Below the pieces are notes generated by a model. The model was not told the origin of the DNA and ran no database searches. It saw only the letters and a list, made by a program, of their open reading frames with translations. Positions 24,000-36,139 of a DNA stretch of 64,000 bases are shown here, one piece after another; position 1 is the first letter of the stretch; every line of letters begins with the position of its first letter. Where the stretch lies: positions 2,403,087 to 2,467,086 of the forward strand of contig JALPQD010000089.1 in assembly GCA_023101885.1 (NCBI GenBank), written 5' to 3'. The stretch comes from Typhlomys cinereus (taxonomy: Eukaryota; Chordata; Mammalia; Rodentia; Platacanthomyidae). Position numbers and translations under genes: made by a program.

Positions 24000-25172
24000 T
24001 TTAATTATACATTTTAAAATTTTTTTACCAGTTCCCTCCCTCTCCCCTCCTCCCCCTCCCCTTCCCCCAGTGCCTCCCCCCCAATTCCCAGAGAGTCCTT
24101 TATTGTGTACGCCTAACTCTCCTCTGGGTCCTCCTCTCCGATGACATATAAGGACCCAGTGGCATTTCCATAACCCCTTTCTCTTGTTCCCCTTAAGCAT
24201 AAGATCACTACTATGGCTGTCAATCCCTTGCCTCCAGGTGTCTCGGTGCCCTTAACAGATGCTAGACTTTATGAGGGCAACAGTGCGCTGGACATTGCGC
24301 AGGGCATGCAAAGTCCCATTATGATTGCTTTGGCCCCAACTATTATTGAGAATCTTGCAAATCGTTGCTCCTCCCATCCTTTTGCTCTTACAATCTTACC
24401 GCCCCCTCTTCCGCAAATGTCCCTGAGCTCCAGGATGGGGAGAGATTAGGCTGGCCTAGTTCTATGTGATTGATATAGAGTCTCTGAAGTTCTGGATTGT
24501 GATTTGTTGATTTTCTTTTGCAGTTTTGCTGCTCCTGCAATTCCCTTCACTCCATTCTGCTGGGCACTGTATGTCACCCCCTGGCCAGAGACAAAAAGCT
24601 GTTAAACTGGAGTCTTGTTGTAATAGCACATTCAAGGGTAGATGTAATAAGAGTAGGAAACCTCACTGAGGGAGGGGTCCATCACCCATTTGCAAAATGA
24701 TTACTTTTTATCTGCTAGACTATATGCCCTCCCCTTCTGGTGAGATCAGGAAAGAACGTCTGTGAACTTAACCAGGTTTCTCATTACTTACTTGCAGACC
24801 TTGATGGAGGCCTATTTTCTCTGCTGTAACATGGTCTCCTCTCTCCTTGTTTCTGGTGTGGCCCTCCTAACCCATCTCTCTTGTTCATAATCCTTGCAAT
24901 TACTGTGTTACATAGGTTTACTTTTGAGTGTCTCAATGTGGGCTGGGTGAGTTTGGTACTAGGAGCCACCTATTAGGGAGTACATATGGCGCTTAATTTT
25001 CTGGGTTTGGGATACTTCACTTAATATAATTCTTTCTAATGACATCCATTTCCCAGCAAATTCCAGTAATTCATCATTTTTGATGCCTGAGTAGTACTCC
25101 ATTGTATAGATGTACCACAGTTTCCTTATCCACTCGTCAACTGTTGGACATTTAGGTTGATTCCATGACTTG
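24000..25172 (-). mobile_element. Young L1, ORF2 C-terminus to poly(A), antisense
   Basis: Reversed order of the L1 at 8029: T-run, pyrimidine tract (24030-24085), 'ggtggcatttcc'-type motif at 24160, 'ccgccccctcttccgcaaat' at 24400, then the ORF2 end. Similarity stops at 'ccatgactt' (about 25172), where the sequence departs from ORF2. No convincing TSD. Confidence 0.88.
24959..25172 (-). pseudogene. L1 ORF2 C-terminal fragment
   Basis: The complement reads [20 protein letters not shown], then EYYSGIKNDELLEF and SQTQKIKRHMYSLIGGS and a stop. This frame is intact, unlike the copy at 8390, and shows the normal end of this L1's ORF2. Catalytic domains are absent. Confidence 0.88.
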
Positions 25173-25235
25173 AATATAAAGTTTTCTAAGATTATAGCAA
25201 GCAAAAATTCCATAACTTAAGAGTCAGTTGTTTCA

Positions 25236-25248
25236 AGCATTACCATTT
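25236..25248. repeat. Target-site duplication, left copy
   Basis: 'agcattaccattt' recurs with one mismatch at 25440-25452. Confidence 0.82.
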
Positions 25249-25439
25249 TTTTTATTTTCTTTTTTTATATATTTTTTTATTTCCACTCATACAAACTTAA
25301 CAGGTACACCGGACCCTTCCCTCCCTCCACCCCTCCCAACCCCTCTACTCCTCTCCCCTACCTATTCCCTCCCCATCCCCCAGTGCCTCCCCCTCCCATC
25401 CCCGGAGCATCCTTTAATGAGCATGCCAAACTCTCCTCC
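25249..25439 (-). mobile_element. Very short young L1 3' end, antisense
   Basis: Only ~190 bases: T-run, 'ctcatacaaacttaacaggt', pyrimidine tract and 'aaactctcctcc'. A 13-bp TSD flanks it. Confidence 0.9.
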
Positions 25440-25452
25440 AGCATTACCGTTT
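25440..25452. repeat. Target-site duplication, right copy
   Basis: 'agcattaccgttt', one mismatch to 25236-25248. Confidence 0.82.
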
Positions 25453-28435
25453 ATGAAGTAGATATTAATGGAGGCAAATTTTTCTAATAGGTGCCACAAA
25501 AAAAACCACAAGTTGAGCAGATTGTCCTGTGTGAGCAAGGAGACAAAGGATTAAGGAAGATAAAGTACAGTGCAAGGACCTGGACCACGAGGAAGACCAC
25601 AGTCTAGAGAGGTCTTGTGCTCCTATGTGACCAAGAGTATAAAGTGTTTTAGCATCATATAGTAGAGTGAAAAACTAAGTATTTCTATTCCTCCCTCTTC
25701 ATACATATTCATTTGTGAACTTTGTTCAGTAGCTTAAATTGAGCATGTGTCTCCCATCATTAAGTGTTAAGACGAATGAACATGATAGTCCCAATTCATG
25801 CTGCTCATGGCTATGCAATCTTGGAGAAGTCGCCTAACTAATACACTTGGCTTCTTGAACAGAAAAATTAGCTTTGGCATTTCATACTCTATGGACTTTT
25901 ATATTGATTAGACTAACTTAAGTTAGCACTTGGCATGAAGTGCAGACTTTATAAAAACACAGTGGCAGTGATCATAGTATTGATGGTAGCTGCAATGATC
26001 ATTACTATTAGTCATTTTCTTATATTATAAAGTAGATTTATTATTTGTGGTATTGATAGAAAAAAATATTTTTTTACTTTTAAAGAGGAGGCAATCTTCA
26101 TCTAATAGAAAAGGAAGTTAACCACAACTCTCAACATAATTTACATGCCAAAACCAAAGATCTTGTCTTGTTTATTACCATGTCACAAAGATTCTACCTA
26201 GTACATGGTAATTCTGGACATTCAAAAATATTCTTCTAAGATGTTTAACAGCATAAACTGAGTAAACATAATTACTTGTGGAGTTCTGAAAATATCAAAA
26301 GGACAAAATAATTGAAATATTGTTTGGCAGCAATATTTTTGGGAGAGAGGAAATAGAGGGATGGGTGAGATTGATCCTCTCTTCTCTCTTTCTCTCTCTC
26401 TCTCTCTTTCTCTCTCTCTCCCTCTCTCTCTCATACACATATAGACAAAAAAGCCAAAATGTTGTTAAATATAATACATACCTAAAAAGGTAGATCAGTT
26501 CTAGGACAGATGATAAATGTCTAAGATATTCTTCAGGGGTAAGGGATAAGAAAAATTTACTTAAAGCTATTTCAGAAGTCAATATGAAAACACTGCTTTT
26601 GTAGGATAAGCCTCAATACATATGAAAAGCCTATTTATATTGAAAACTATATATATGTATATGACCTTAAATGTAGTAATTTGTGTGTTAAATGGGATGT
26701 TAATGACTGATATCAAAAGTAAAAGATGTATTTCAAAGAAAGGGTTTCCTTAAAAGAGATCTAGATGAAACTGAAGGAAAATATGGTTCTATTTAGGATA
26801 GATAATCAACTTTGTTATGGATTTAATGTGAGTGGGGTGATATCAGGGCATTCACTTAAGTAAAACATAGGTGAGAAAAAAATTCAAGTTAAGATTCTAG
26901 ACTAGAGAACAGAGTTTGGTGCATGTTGACATCCAATAGGAAGAAAAGAAATGGATACAGACACTTCAAGGCAGACCAGTAAAAAGGCCAGCATGTATCA
27001 GCCATGAAATTCTTTAGTGAAAAGGAAGTACTGAATGTCGTCACTCTGGGGTAGCTAGTACTGCCTGAGAACCAAGGAGGATGAAAAGCGAAAACCTATT
27101 GCAACATTTTTCTTCCTGGAAGAAGTGTCTTGATCCTTGCAGACTGGTTTCCTTATGATGTTGAATCCCAAACCAAATTGTAGGGAAGTAATGAAAAAGG
27201 ATGTCATTACATATACATACTTTTCTTCATTAAAGGCTTATGCAATGAAGGGATAATATGTTACTTAGTATGTCCATAACTAGATTCGTCTCAGATTGGA
27301 AATGGCACATTTGTCCCCAGCTTTGCTTCTTGCTTTGCACAGTGTGCAGATGGAGGAAAAACAGGTGGTTTGAATGCATTCATTTGGCTCCAGCCTGGTG
27401 CAGGCTGTTTTGTTCTTTGGGTTTAAATATTTCATGAGTTTGCATATGCTCTTTGAGAGTGTTGTTAAGAACACAACTGATCGATGCTTGTAAAGGCATC
27501 ATGATGCAAAGAGTTTTGTCCCAGTAGACATTTTCTCCCTTCAACACCCCCTGTGTGAATCACATGGGCATTTAAATTTCTAAAACAACCAAGAACTCAA
27601 AACACATAGTCAAAAAATTAAATTAAATAAAAAAAATTAAACATAAAATAGAACAAAACAAAAATGCCAGAGTGCTGAATCAGAAGAGAAGTCACAGATA
27701 TGATGATGTGCACTAAGTCAGGAGTATTTCCTCGTTCATTTGAGTTTAATATTAATTCATATAGCAGAATGTTAATGTCTTCCTTTTCTCTGTCATCGTT
27801 TTCTCCCTTTTTCCCATCTCTCAATTCTTTTCAAAATCATTATTAGCATATATTAGCTGTAATAAGTGGCTTCATTATTTTTCATTAATGCACAATGTAC
27901 TTTATATATATTCTTCCCCATTACTCTTCCTTATCACCCTTCTCTGCTTTACCTTTCCTATCCCCAGTAGCAGGAACCCTAACCCTTTAAGCATAGTTTG
28001 TCACCAATTTATAGACAAAAATTTGCTCAATTTAAAAAAACATGCAGTTTTTGATTGAAAATTTAAAGCATGATAATTATTAAGCTATGGTTACTCCTCA
28101 AAATTCTATGTGCTGGAAAAATTAAATTCTTTGATACCCAAAGTTCTATGTGCTAAGAACAATTAAATTCAAAGGCAGAGAAAATTAAAAAGGAAAAGAC
28201 AAAAATTATTAAAGAATGAATGATAGGGAATACTGATTAATTTCATCTCTATTCAGCAAAACCTATAATTTGCTGGTTCATTGAGTTCAAAAATGTATTT
28301 AATTAAGATTAGAATTTTAACTTAGAGTCAGTTTGTTGATAGAACACATTGAAGTAAGTAATAGAAATAGTGCTCTTACCAATATTAGAATTTTACTAAG
28401 ATTATCAATAACAGAGGCAAGATCAATAGAGAGTT
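25453..28435. other. Intronic DNA with a MIR trace and a (TC)n tract
   Basis: A weak MIR-like stretch at 25800-25960 ('ggagaagtcgcctaacta', 'gttagcacttggcatgaa'). The rest, apart from the (TC)n tract at 26379, is unrecognised. Confidence 0.4.
26379..26431. repeat. (TC)n microsatellite
   Basis: TCTC repeats with CCC and TTT interruptions. The Arg/Glu-only minus-strand open frames here are artefacts. Confidence 0.92.
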
Positions 28436-28688
28436 CAAAATGCTTGTGTGTGAACATGACAACCTGTGTTTGATTCTCAGACCCATATTTAAAAAGCTAG
28501 ACATGATGGCATTTGATTTTACAATCCCTACACTGCAAAGGCAGAGACAGATTAACCTTAGGGGCTCACTGCCGGTAAACCAGGCCTACTTGGTAAGGAG
28601 GTCCAGAATACTGAGAAAAACTGTCTCAATAGAATTTAGTGTATTAAATAGTGTATTGTACTTCACCAGAGGTGTCAAACCCACATGT

Positions 28689-28724
<36 letters not shown>

Positions 28725-28745
28725 CATAAATATGCACAAAAGAAT
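28436..28745 (+). mobile_element. B3-type SINE with (CA)n tail
   Basis: 'aaaagctagacatgatggc', 'aaaggcagagacagatt' and 'aaaaactgtctcaatag', then a pure (CA)n run (28690-28721). The open frame of 105 codons across it is spurious. Confidence 0.72.
28690..28721. repeat. (CA)n microsatellite
   Basis: About 16 uninterrupted CA units in the tail of the B3 element. Confidence 0.95.
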
Positions 28746-31020
28746 ATTAGTCATTGATTTTTAGTCCGTATGTATCTATAAGGTTAAAAATATAAACCAG
28801 GATTCTTATAACACTCCAAAATTTGAACCAGTATCATTGAAACTGATGCACACTCATTCAGTAACTCACTAAACAGGTGCTCTGTAAAGCTCAAGGAGAA
28901 AATCTCTTACGTACAACTAAGGGTTTAAATACGTCAAGACAAAGTGGATTTCTAAGGGTTTGCAAGTAACAGGACTGGCATGGCATCCAGGCACTTAGAA
29001 ATCTGGGCTTTTAATTTCTACAGGACAATGTCTCTTAACTTGATAGAGAGCATGCTTGTAGACAGGGAAGATGACTGGGATAAGAGATACCGAGGATGGT
29101 GGCAGGCAGTTTAGGTGGATGCCTGCGCATCTCCTTCTTAACAGTGCTTATACATACACTAGAGTTTCTATGCTGTTACACTGCCTTTCACTTTTTCCGG
29201 ACTGTAGAGTTTTTGCATGTTTCACAACAATGTTTAAAGTAGCAATATGAGTTGAAGGTGGTATCAGTGAATATTGGATTTTTTGATAGTTCTTTCTTTC
29301 AGAGCAAACCATATACTTATTTAGCCTTGTTTGTCCCCATTATTCTAAAGGTGTCACCTTTAAAACCTTTGGTCCTTCTAGATGGCAGCTCTGCAATCTA
29401 TGAATACACTCTGCCATGTTCCTTGTTCCTACTCTCTAAGGTTTCACACTTGGGAGGAAACTAAAGGACAGTATTATTATGAACTCATTTTCTGAACTCC
29501 ACAGAAATAGATCAGCATCTCCCCTATTTCTGTATCCCAAAGCTATCATTTCTATGATAAATAAAAGGCACCTTTTATTTAAACATTTTGGATAAGGCCT
29601 GTTGTGAACAAGGCATGATGCCAAAAGCTACAAGTATGGAAAAGTGAATAGCATGAAGTCTGGGCTCTCATGAAGATGAGATAATAGGGATACCATGAGT
29701 AGAGACATAAACAAGTGAGCTCTCAGCAGAGCCAGAAAACTGTCAGTAACAAGCATATAATTGTTCAAAGAAAAAATGCAAGAGTGGGCAAACAAAAACT
29801 GGGAGGTTTGTTGAGATAACTTTTGTTCTGAATGTAGGACATGCTATATTGACTGGATTTGGGGAGAAAAGTTAAGATATTTGTTGTTTTACAAGGTGGT
29901 GCATCTTAGATGAACTCTGGAAAGAGCTGTTTTGGAAAAGAAAGACTTTGTGAACTTTGAAATAGCAATCTAGTTGCTTAATGAGTAATGAATTATATTA
30001 TAGGGAGAAATTAGCAAGCATTCAGTATTTGATCAAATAAAATTTGTGGCCTGTACAGACCTATTATCCACCACTAATGATAATAGTTGTCCTTATTGAA
30101 AATCTACTATGTACCAAGCAGTTAGCATGTGTAATTTTATTTATTCTTCCAAGGAATTTCCTGAAGTAGGATCTAAGGAACTAATTGTGTAGAATTTTAG
30201 CTAAAATCCTCCCAACTCTTAATAATATGTTTTGTACATCACAAAAGTTGTCTTCATTAAGAGACAGTACTGTTGTGTACTTCCATACATAAAAAAACTG
30301 AGATTTGAAAAGAAACTACATTAAGGAAGCTGCCTACATTTGCAAATCTCAAATTTTGTAAGGGAATTCAAGTATGTAATCTTTTTTCTTACCTTGACCC
30401 ACATTCTTATTTACTGAACATCTGAGATTTTTTTACACTGACTCAGGTATAAAAGCAGTAAAATGTTATGATACGTTTGCTTCAAAATCTTCCAGTAGAA
30501 GGATCAAGACTGACAAATGACCAAGAATAGAATGTAAATAAACAAAACTGTGGTATGAATATGTGTGTAGGTGTGTTCTTTCTGAAAAGTTTGATAGCAC
30601 TAGAACCTTCATCAGTCAGGGCTGAGAAAGAGTTGATCTCAGAAATGAGGCTACATAAGGTATGAATGATAAAATACCTAGACACAGGAGAAACCAATCC
30701 AGATCTTCTTTAAGGACGCCTGATTTTACCTATCTAGTAAATCTTATTTTAATATTATTTTATTGCTTTGGTATCGAGACATTCATTTATTCACTGTAGA
30801 GATGTATGTCAGGCCTGGTGCTATAGCTATATGACCTATACATCTTGCTTGGAAGTGCTAAAGAATGATGAAAAGTTTAGGTATTGATGATCTCCATGAG
30901 TGTGATATTCTAACCTAGTTCAATGCTGGTGGTGTGTTCTATAATAATTTTTGAAAAGGTATCTTAATTACTCTATAACAATCACATGTAATGCGCATCA
31001 GTATTGGTAGAATATCTGCT
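28746..31020. other. Intronic DNA with MIR/L2 traces
   Basis: MIR-like antisense stretch at 30095-30180 ('ctactatgtaccaagcagttagcatg', then 'gaatttcctgaagtagg') and a weak L2-like stretch at 30775-30860. Nothing else recognised. Confidence 0.4.
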
Positions 31021-31024
31021 ATTT

Positions 31025-31340
31025 TCTTTTGCATTAATGTGGTCAAAATACTTGTATAAACAACTTAAGGAGGAATATCTTTTGACTCATGATTTCAGAG
31101 GGTTCAGATCATACTTGCTTGTGTCTGTACACAGAAAATCATGATGGTGAGAGCATGTGGCAGAAGCTGTTCTTACCTTCTTGGTAGACAAGAAGCAGAA
31201 TATGGAAGGTAGAGGAAAGAGCCAGGATAAAAGACATACCCATTACTTAACTAGACCTAACTTTTTACTTATATCACTTCCCAGTAATACCAAGATATCA
31301 TGAATCTTCAAGGAATTAAACCAATGATCAGTCCAGTAAC
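31025..31340 (+). mobile_element. URR1-like hAT-Charlie DNA-transposon fossil
   Basis: 'tcatgatttcagaggg', 'gagcatgtggcagaag', 'gaggaaagagccaggataaaag' and 'aattaaaccaatgatca' follow the order of the rodent URR1 type as I remember it. The family name is from memory; the match to the copies at 45650 and 59950 is directly visible. Confidence 0.5.
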
Positions 31341-31404
31341 CACATTATTTAACTGTTTCTGGAGACAAGATATACGTGCCACTACACATGCTTCGCTCTT
31401 TCCC

Positions 31405-31716
31405 AATACATTTGTGGGGGGATATGAATGTATATGCACGTGAGTAATTGCGCTTCCTCATTTGGGCAGGTGTAGAGGCCAGAGGTTGATATTGGGATGT
31501 TTTCCTCAATCGCTTCATCTTTCTTTACTTTATTCTTTTTTTCTTTTCATTTTTTTCTTTCCTTTTATTTTTCCTTTCTCTCTTACTCTCCTTTCTTTTT
31601 CACCCACTACTCTTTCTTTTTCTTCTTGGGACAAGGTTTGTCACTGAAACTGACATCCACAATTTAGGAGGAGCTGAAGGGCCAGGAACTCCAGGATCTC
31701 CTATCCTCTCCCCCAC

Positions 31717-31758
<42 letters not shown>

Positions 31759-31960
31759 GCACGCACACGCATGCACACATGCATGCATGCACGTGAGCGC
31801 GGGCACACACACATTCACACACACTCCTATCCAATGCTGGAGTGCTGGTGTTACAGATGTGTCCATGCACATTTAGACTCTGTATGGGTGCTGATCTCAA
31901 CTCAGGCCTTCATGCTTACATAGCAATCATTTTACCCACTAAGTCATTTCCCCACCTATA
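31405..31960 (-). mobile_element. B3-type SINE expanded by simple repeats
   Basis: 'gtagaggccagaggttgatat' and 'gacaaggtttgtcactgaaac', ending 'acccactaagtcatttcccca' (reversed head). It is split by a pyrimidine-rich insert (31510-31625) and a CA/CG-rich tract (31718-31826), making it almost twice the usual length. Confidence 0.75.
31718..31826. repeat. (CA)n/(CGCA)n/(CATG)n compound microsatellite
   Basis: Pure CA units, then GCAC and GCATGC variants, then CA again; alternating purine/pyrimidine almost throughout, so Z-DNA-prone. Confidence 0.93.
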
Positions 31961-32044
31961 GGTGTTTTAGAATCCAACACATTGACAATCAATATTAACC
32001 ACTATATTACTTCTCATATTCTACATTTCTAAGGGACTGTTTAT

Positions 32045-32512
32045 AGGGAAAAAAGATACAAATTAGAATTAGCCACTTGATTCAAATTTAGGTGATCCCA
32101 ATCCAAAGTATAATAATCAGGAGCCAGATGAGCATAAGCTTTCTTTCTCCATCAGGCCTGACTGACATATTGACTTTGGTCACATCCATGTCATATAGCT
32201 TCTTTCTTTGTAGTTTGTTTGATCTGGTGTCTCTTAACCTTGACATCAACAAATGAACACAAGCACATTATTGTATTCTATCTTCTTATTGGCTGACTCA
32301 GTGGTCAAAAGAGCTTGATGATGCCATAGTGGTCAAGCTTGTTTCTCCTGGGGGGATCTTCCAAAGTGGGTGATGTGCGGATCTTCTAAATATGGTTGTG
32401 GATGCCTTCCAGCACTGCCTTCTTGCCTTTCAAAACCTTTGCTCTAACTTCAACTTTGGGAGGGACAGGAGCTTTCTTCTTTGCTTTCTGTACCATCTTT
32501 GCAAAAAAGCCT
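32045..32512 (-). pseudogene. RPL23A: RPL23A processed pseudogene
   Basis: Reading leftwards from the ATG at 32496-32494 gives [17 protein letters not shown], close to the N-terminus of large-subunit ribosomal protein uL23 (RPL23A). After it come recognisable KIRTSPT, RRNKLDHY, KRHQIKQ and a C-terminal LAPDY-like segment, with no introns. It is dead: there is an in-frame stop after the HNH segment, further stops and frameshifts, a deletion of roughly 17 codons between the TSPT and RRNKLD motifs (most of the RRPKTLRLRR...APR stretch), and a small deletion near the C-terminus just before the former stop. The 3' end carries a 3' UTR-like 'ctaattctaa' before about 32060. No clear poly(A) tract or TSD remains, so the copy is old. 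It lies antisense to DLG2 and is next to, but independent of, the L1 tail at 32595. Confidence 0.88.
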
Positions 32513-32579
32513 AAGAAACTTAATCTATGAATAGAGTAGATAGCAAAACACTTCCACAGACTTCATAAGTGGTTGTAGT

Positions 32580-32594
32580 GGGGCTATAGTTTTT
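32580..32594. repeat. Target-site duplication, left copy
   Basis: 'ggggctatagttttt' is repeated exactly at 32769-32783. Confidence 0.92.
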
Positions 32595-32768
32595 TTTCTT
32601 TTTTTTATTTAATACATTTTTATTATTATTTCAGCTCATACAAACTTAATAGGTACACCAGTTCCCTCCCTCCCTCCTCCTCCCCCTGAACCCCCTGCTC
32701 CCCCTCCCCTCACCCCTCCCTCCCCATCCTCCAGTACCTCCCGCCCCAATTCCCAGAGAGTCCTTTCT
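32595..32768 (-). mobile_element. Very short young L1 3' end, antisense
   Basis: 174 bases: T-run, 'ctcatacaaacttaataggt', pyrimidine tract, 'ccagagagtccttt'. The exact 15-bp TSD shows a recent insertion. Confidence 0.93.
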
Positions 32769-32783
32769 GGGGCTATAGTTTTT
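32769..32783. repeat. Target-site duplication, right copy
   Basis: Exact match to 32580-32594. Confidence 0.92.
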
Positions 32784-34398
32784 AATCCATCTGTATTTTA
32801 TATATTTACCATCATATTTATATAAGACCTTAAAATATTTGTATATGGGTATTTCATTAAGGAATGCATGTTTCTTATGGGTATACATACTTTAAAGTCT
32901 ATTTTCTCAATCCTATCACTATACTTGATACTAAGTACCAACACTCAATATTGTTATTCGAGTAAACATGTTGCATCTAAAGAAGCCCATGCTTCTCAAG
33001 TATGACATAAACATATGACAATTTCTTTGGTCTGGAAGCTTAGTATGTCCTTACTTTAAATAAATTACTTCAGAGAAGTCATTAAGATTCCAGTTTTTAA
33101 AGATTCAAGCACAGAATAGGTCACATGTGTTATTCATGACAAGCCTCTTTTCAGAAGTTAAAAATAAATCTCAAATTCAAATTATTTCATCACCCAGGCA
33201 GGTGGTTACTATAGCAGTGAAATGAAAAAAAGACCATAAAATTGATTAAACATTGCCAGAGGAAAAAATATGTAAAGCATTCAGAATTTATGACGTGAGG
33301 ACTTTAAATACCAAGTTTGAATTGAGTGGACCATTGGTCAGTTCTTCATTTAAATGGCATGCAATGCCAAGACCCATAAAAGTACAAGACAATGTGTGAC
33401 CTCAGTCTGATTTCTTGGCCAATATAGAAACTTACCAGCTGTCATCACAGAACCATCATTTATCTGAAGAAAAATCAATTATCTAAAGAAAAACATTTTT
33501 TTCAAAACTGAAATTTTCCACTCATTTTATTTACCTTCTAAGTCTGCCAGGAAAATATGCTATTCCTTTCGGTTTTTCTCTTTGTCAAGATGGAGAAGAG
33601 ACTGTGATAAACTGGAACAGAATTGGAATAGCAGGAACCCCAGTCAAACTACCTGATCCCAAACCACCAGCATCACAGAATAGTTTATCAAAGATGCTTA
33701 AATAATCACAGAAAATGTGACTGGCCAATGGGAAAAATATGTTGTCCACAAATCTGAGAAAGAGAATGTCACAACTTGAAATGTGCATATTGAGAAGCAG
33801 AGTAGGAATAGATTAAAGCCAGTAAAGAAGATCACACAACTGTAGATTGTCTGTAAATTCCACTGACAGAAGTCAATGGGAGCTTTCTCAGCACAATTCT
33901 GGTTTTCTGAATGAGGATACACAAGTTTATCATTAGGAGTGAATTATTATGTACTCTCATTGATTCTTCAAAAATCAGTAGCAACAGCATGGAAAAATGT
34001 TGAAGGAATAGCTTACTGGCCCAGTGATTTGAACACACAAAAAGCACCCATGAATATAGTATTTGAGACTTAGGTACTTCTAATTAAAATGGAGGCATTC
34101 TTAACTTGTTTCTGTTTCATTCTTTCTAATGATTGTAGTTTCTTATCTTAGTGCTCATCAACCAAACACAGTCTCCACTTTCCTATTAAAGAGAAAAATC
34201 AACATTATGGGCTCTCAAATACTTTTCCTGAATATTTTCATCCTGTCTTTTTCAATTTTATGTTTTAATTGTTCATCTATTAATGTTGAAATGCTATCTC
34301 AGCTAAGATAAACAAAAAGTTATTCATTCTTCTGTAGTTTCACTAGATCCTGTTATAGACATGGCATTCAGACTTTTTTTTTGAAATATTGGATTTAA

Positions 34399-34400
<2 letters not shown>
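32784..34400. other. Intronic DNA without recognised elements
   Basis: Unique sequence. Three overlapping short minus-strand open frames (33585-34047) have no recognisable domain. Confidence 0.45.
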
Positions 34401-34403
<3 letters not shown>

Positions 34404-34430
<27 letters not shown>

Positions 34431-34585
34431 ACAGGCACATGTGTCATAGTGTTCATGTGCAGATCAGAAGACAACTTATAGAAATCAGTTTACTCTTTCC
34501 ACCATCTTGGCTCTGAGAATTGAAGTCAGCTCAATACGTTTGCATGCAGATGCCTTCATTCACTGAGCATTCTCACCATTCTGTT
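34404..34585 (-). mobile_element. B2/B4-type SINE, antisense, with (GA)n
   Basis: A (GA)n run (34404-34430), then 'gcagatcagaagacaactta', 'ggctctgagaattgaagtc', and 'tcactgagcattctcaccattc' at the reversed head. Confidence 0.65.
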
Positions 34586-34589
34586 TTCC

Positions 34590-36135
34590 TTATTTTAAAA
34601 GGAAATTTACTTCCTAGGTACTACCATTTATTCTTATGAAGAGAGACTAGCTGCATTTAAACCATAGAAATGACTTTATCATTTGAGTAGAAAGCTGAGA
34701 ATGCATGGAGTACATATAAGCCTGCTGACAATGCTCAGAAGACCTGTTCAGTAGCTGACCAGGGAGCTCCGGAATCCTAATTGGCATATATGCATACATA
34801 ATGCTTCAAGTATCTAAGAGTCAGCATCTATGGAAATGTGAATCAACAATTTTACAGGCTACTGGTATGCAATGCATACCAGTAAGATATTCTTGCTCTC
34901 TAAACACTTCTTAAAAGCATTCCTTTCACTGTGAATCCTTAGATATTTGTTATCAGAGGCTTGTGTCTCTCTTTGAACTTTTTTTTCCTCCCCAGTTTGC
35001 AGTGTTGTAATAATGTGAAGGACTTCACTCTAGAGAAGCAATGAAGCAAAGCAAAGCTTCATGGAACCATACTGAGAGAATGAAAACATCTTACATTAAT
35101 TCAGCCCTCCCCTTGTATCGGCCATGGAAAGTTCCAACAATAAACAAAATTTCAGACAGAAGCATGAATATATAGGGAGTTTGGAAAGGTTTTTTTTTTT
35201 TTTCCCTTGCTTTTACATGGCCTGAACAAAACCTTTTATAAAGCTGATGAAGTTTTCTGACATCATCAAGTACTTGTCTGTGAGTCATTACATTGCTGAA
35301 GCCCAGAAAAATCAAATTTAGTTTAGGACTGTTTGATAATGTAATAACACAGTAAAATATGATTCACCAATTAGCTCATGTAATTGAATAATCAAAAACA
35401 TGCTCCGAGTGAATAGTAGAGACATATTAGTCTAGTATCATTCTGTATTTTTATGAAATACAACTACAAGTACGCCTTCCATTGATGATTTTGCTTCCAA
35501 ACATCTTATAAAAGAAAATTTACAAATATCTATCCTAAGTCCTAAGTCAGTAAAGGACTTAGTTTAGCTACTCTCTCAATACCCTTTTCTCCTTTATCAA
35601 TCCTTCTAACCAGATTCTGCATTAGACACACAGGATAGCTAACTGCTCCTTAATTCCACTGACTGAGATCTTAGTTTCTATAAAATGGAAAAAGAAACTG
35701 AAGTTAGAATCTTGCATAAACTTTAGTTTTTGTAATCGAAAATCTATATTTCTGGATGATTACTGAATTCTAATGATGCTGCCAAGATGTTTTAAAAATA
35801 AGAAATTAGTCAATTGAGAATTTTTTTATCACAAGTCTTAATTGATTAAGAAGAAGACAGACAAAAATAGGAATTGGATATTTATTAAATGACTTTAAAG
35901 AGTTTTCTCATAATTTTCTATGCACATCTGTTAAAATCTGAGGTGCTTAGCTGAATATGAAACATCCTTCTGTAAATTCTGATCAATTGAATGATTGTTA
36001 TATGATTAAATAATTTTAACTAGACATCAAGATTTTTCCTACTTTGCTTTTTATACATCTATTGAAGTGTGTGTGCACAGTCCAGAATTGCCAATAAATA
36101 TGAAGAGTAATGGAAATAGACTGAATTTAAGTCAG
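34590..36135. other. Intronic DNA without recognised repeats
   Basis: Unique sequence apart from the inverted repeat at 34860 and a T-run at 35191-35204. Confidence 0.45.
34860..34884. repeat. Near-perfect palindrome, 12-bp arms
   Basis: Arm 'tactggtatgca', one central a, arm 'tgcataccagta'. The arms pair perfectly and could form a cruciform or hairpin. Confidence 0.93.
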
Positions 36136-36139
36136 TAAA

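Noticed and set aside
27965..27985. Telomere-like 'aaccctaaccc'
   Set aside because: Only about two units; too short to be an interstitial telomeric repeat.
33585..34047. Possible pseudogene around 'gtcaagatggagaag'
   Set aside because: Translations in all frames gave no recognisable protein and stops are frequent.
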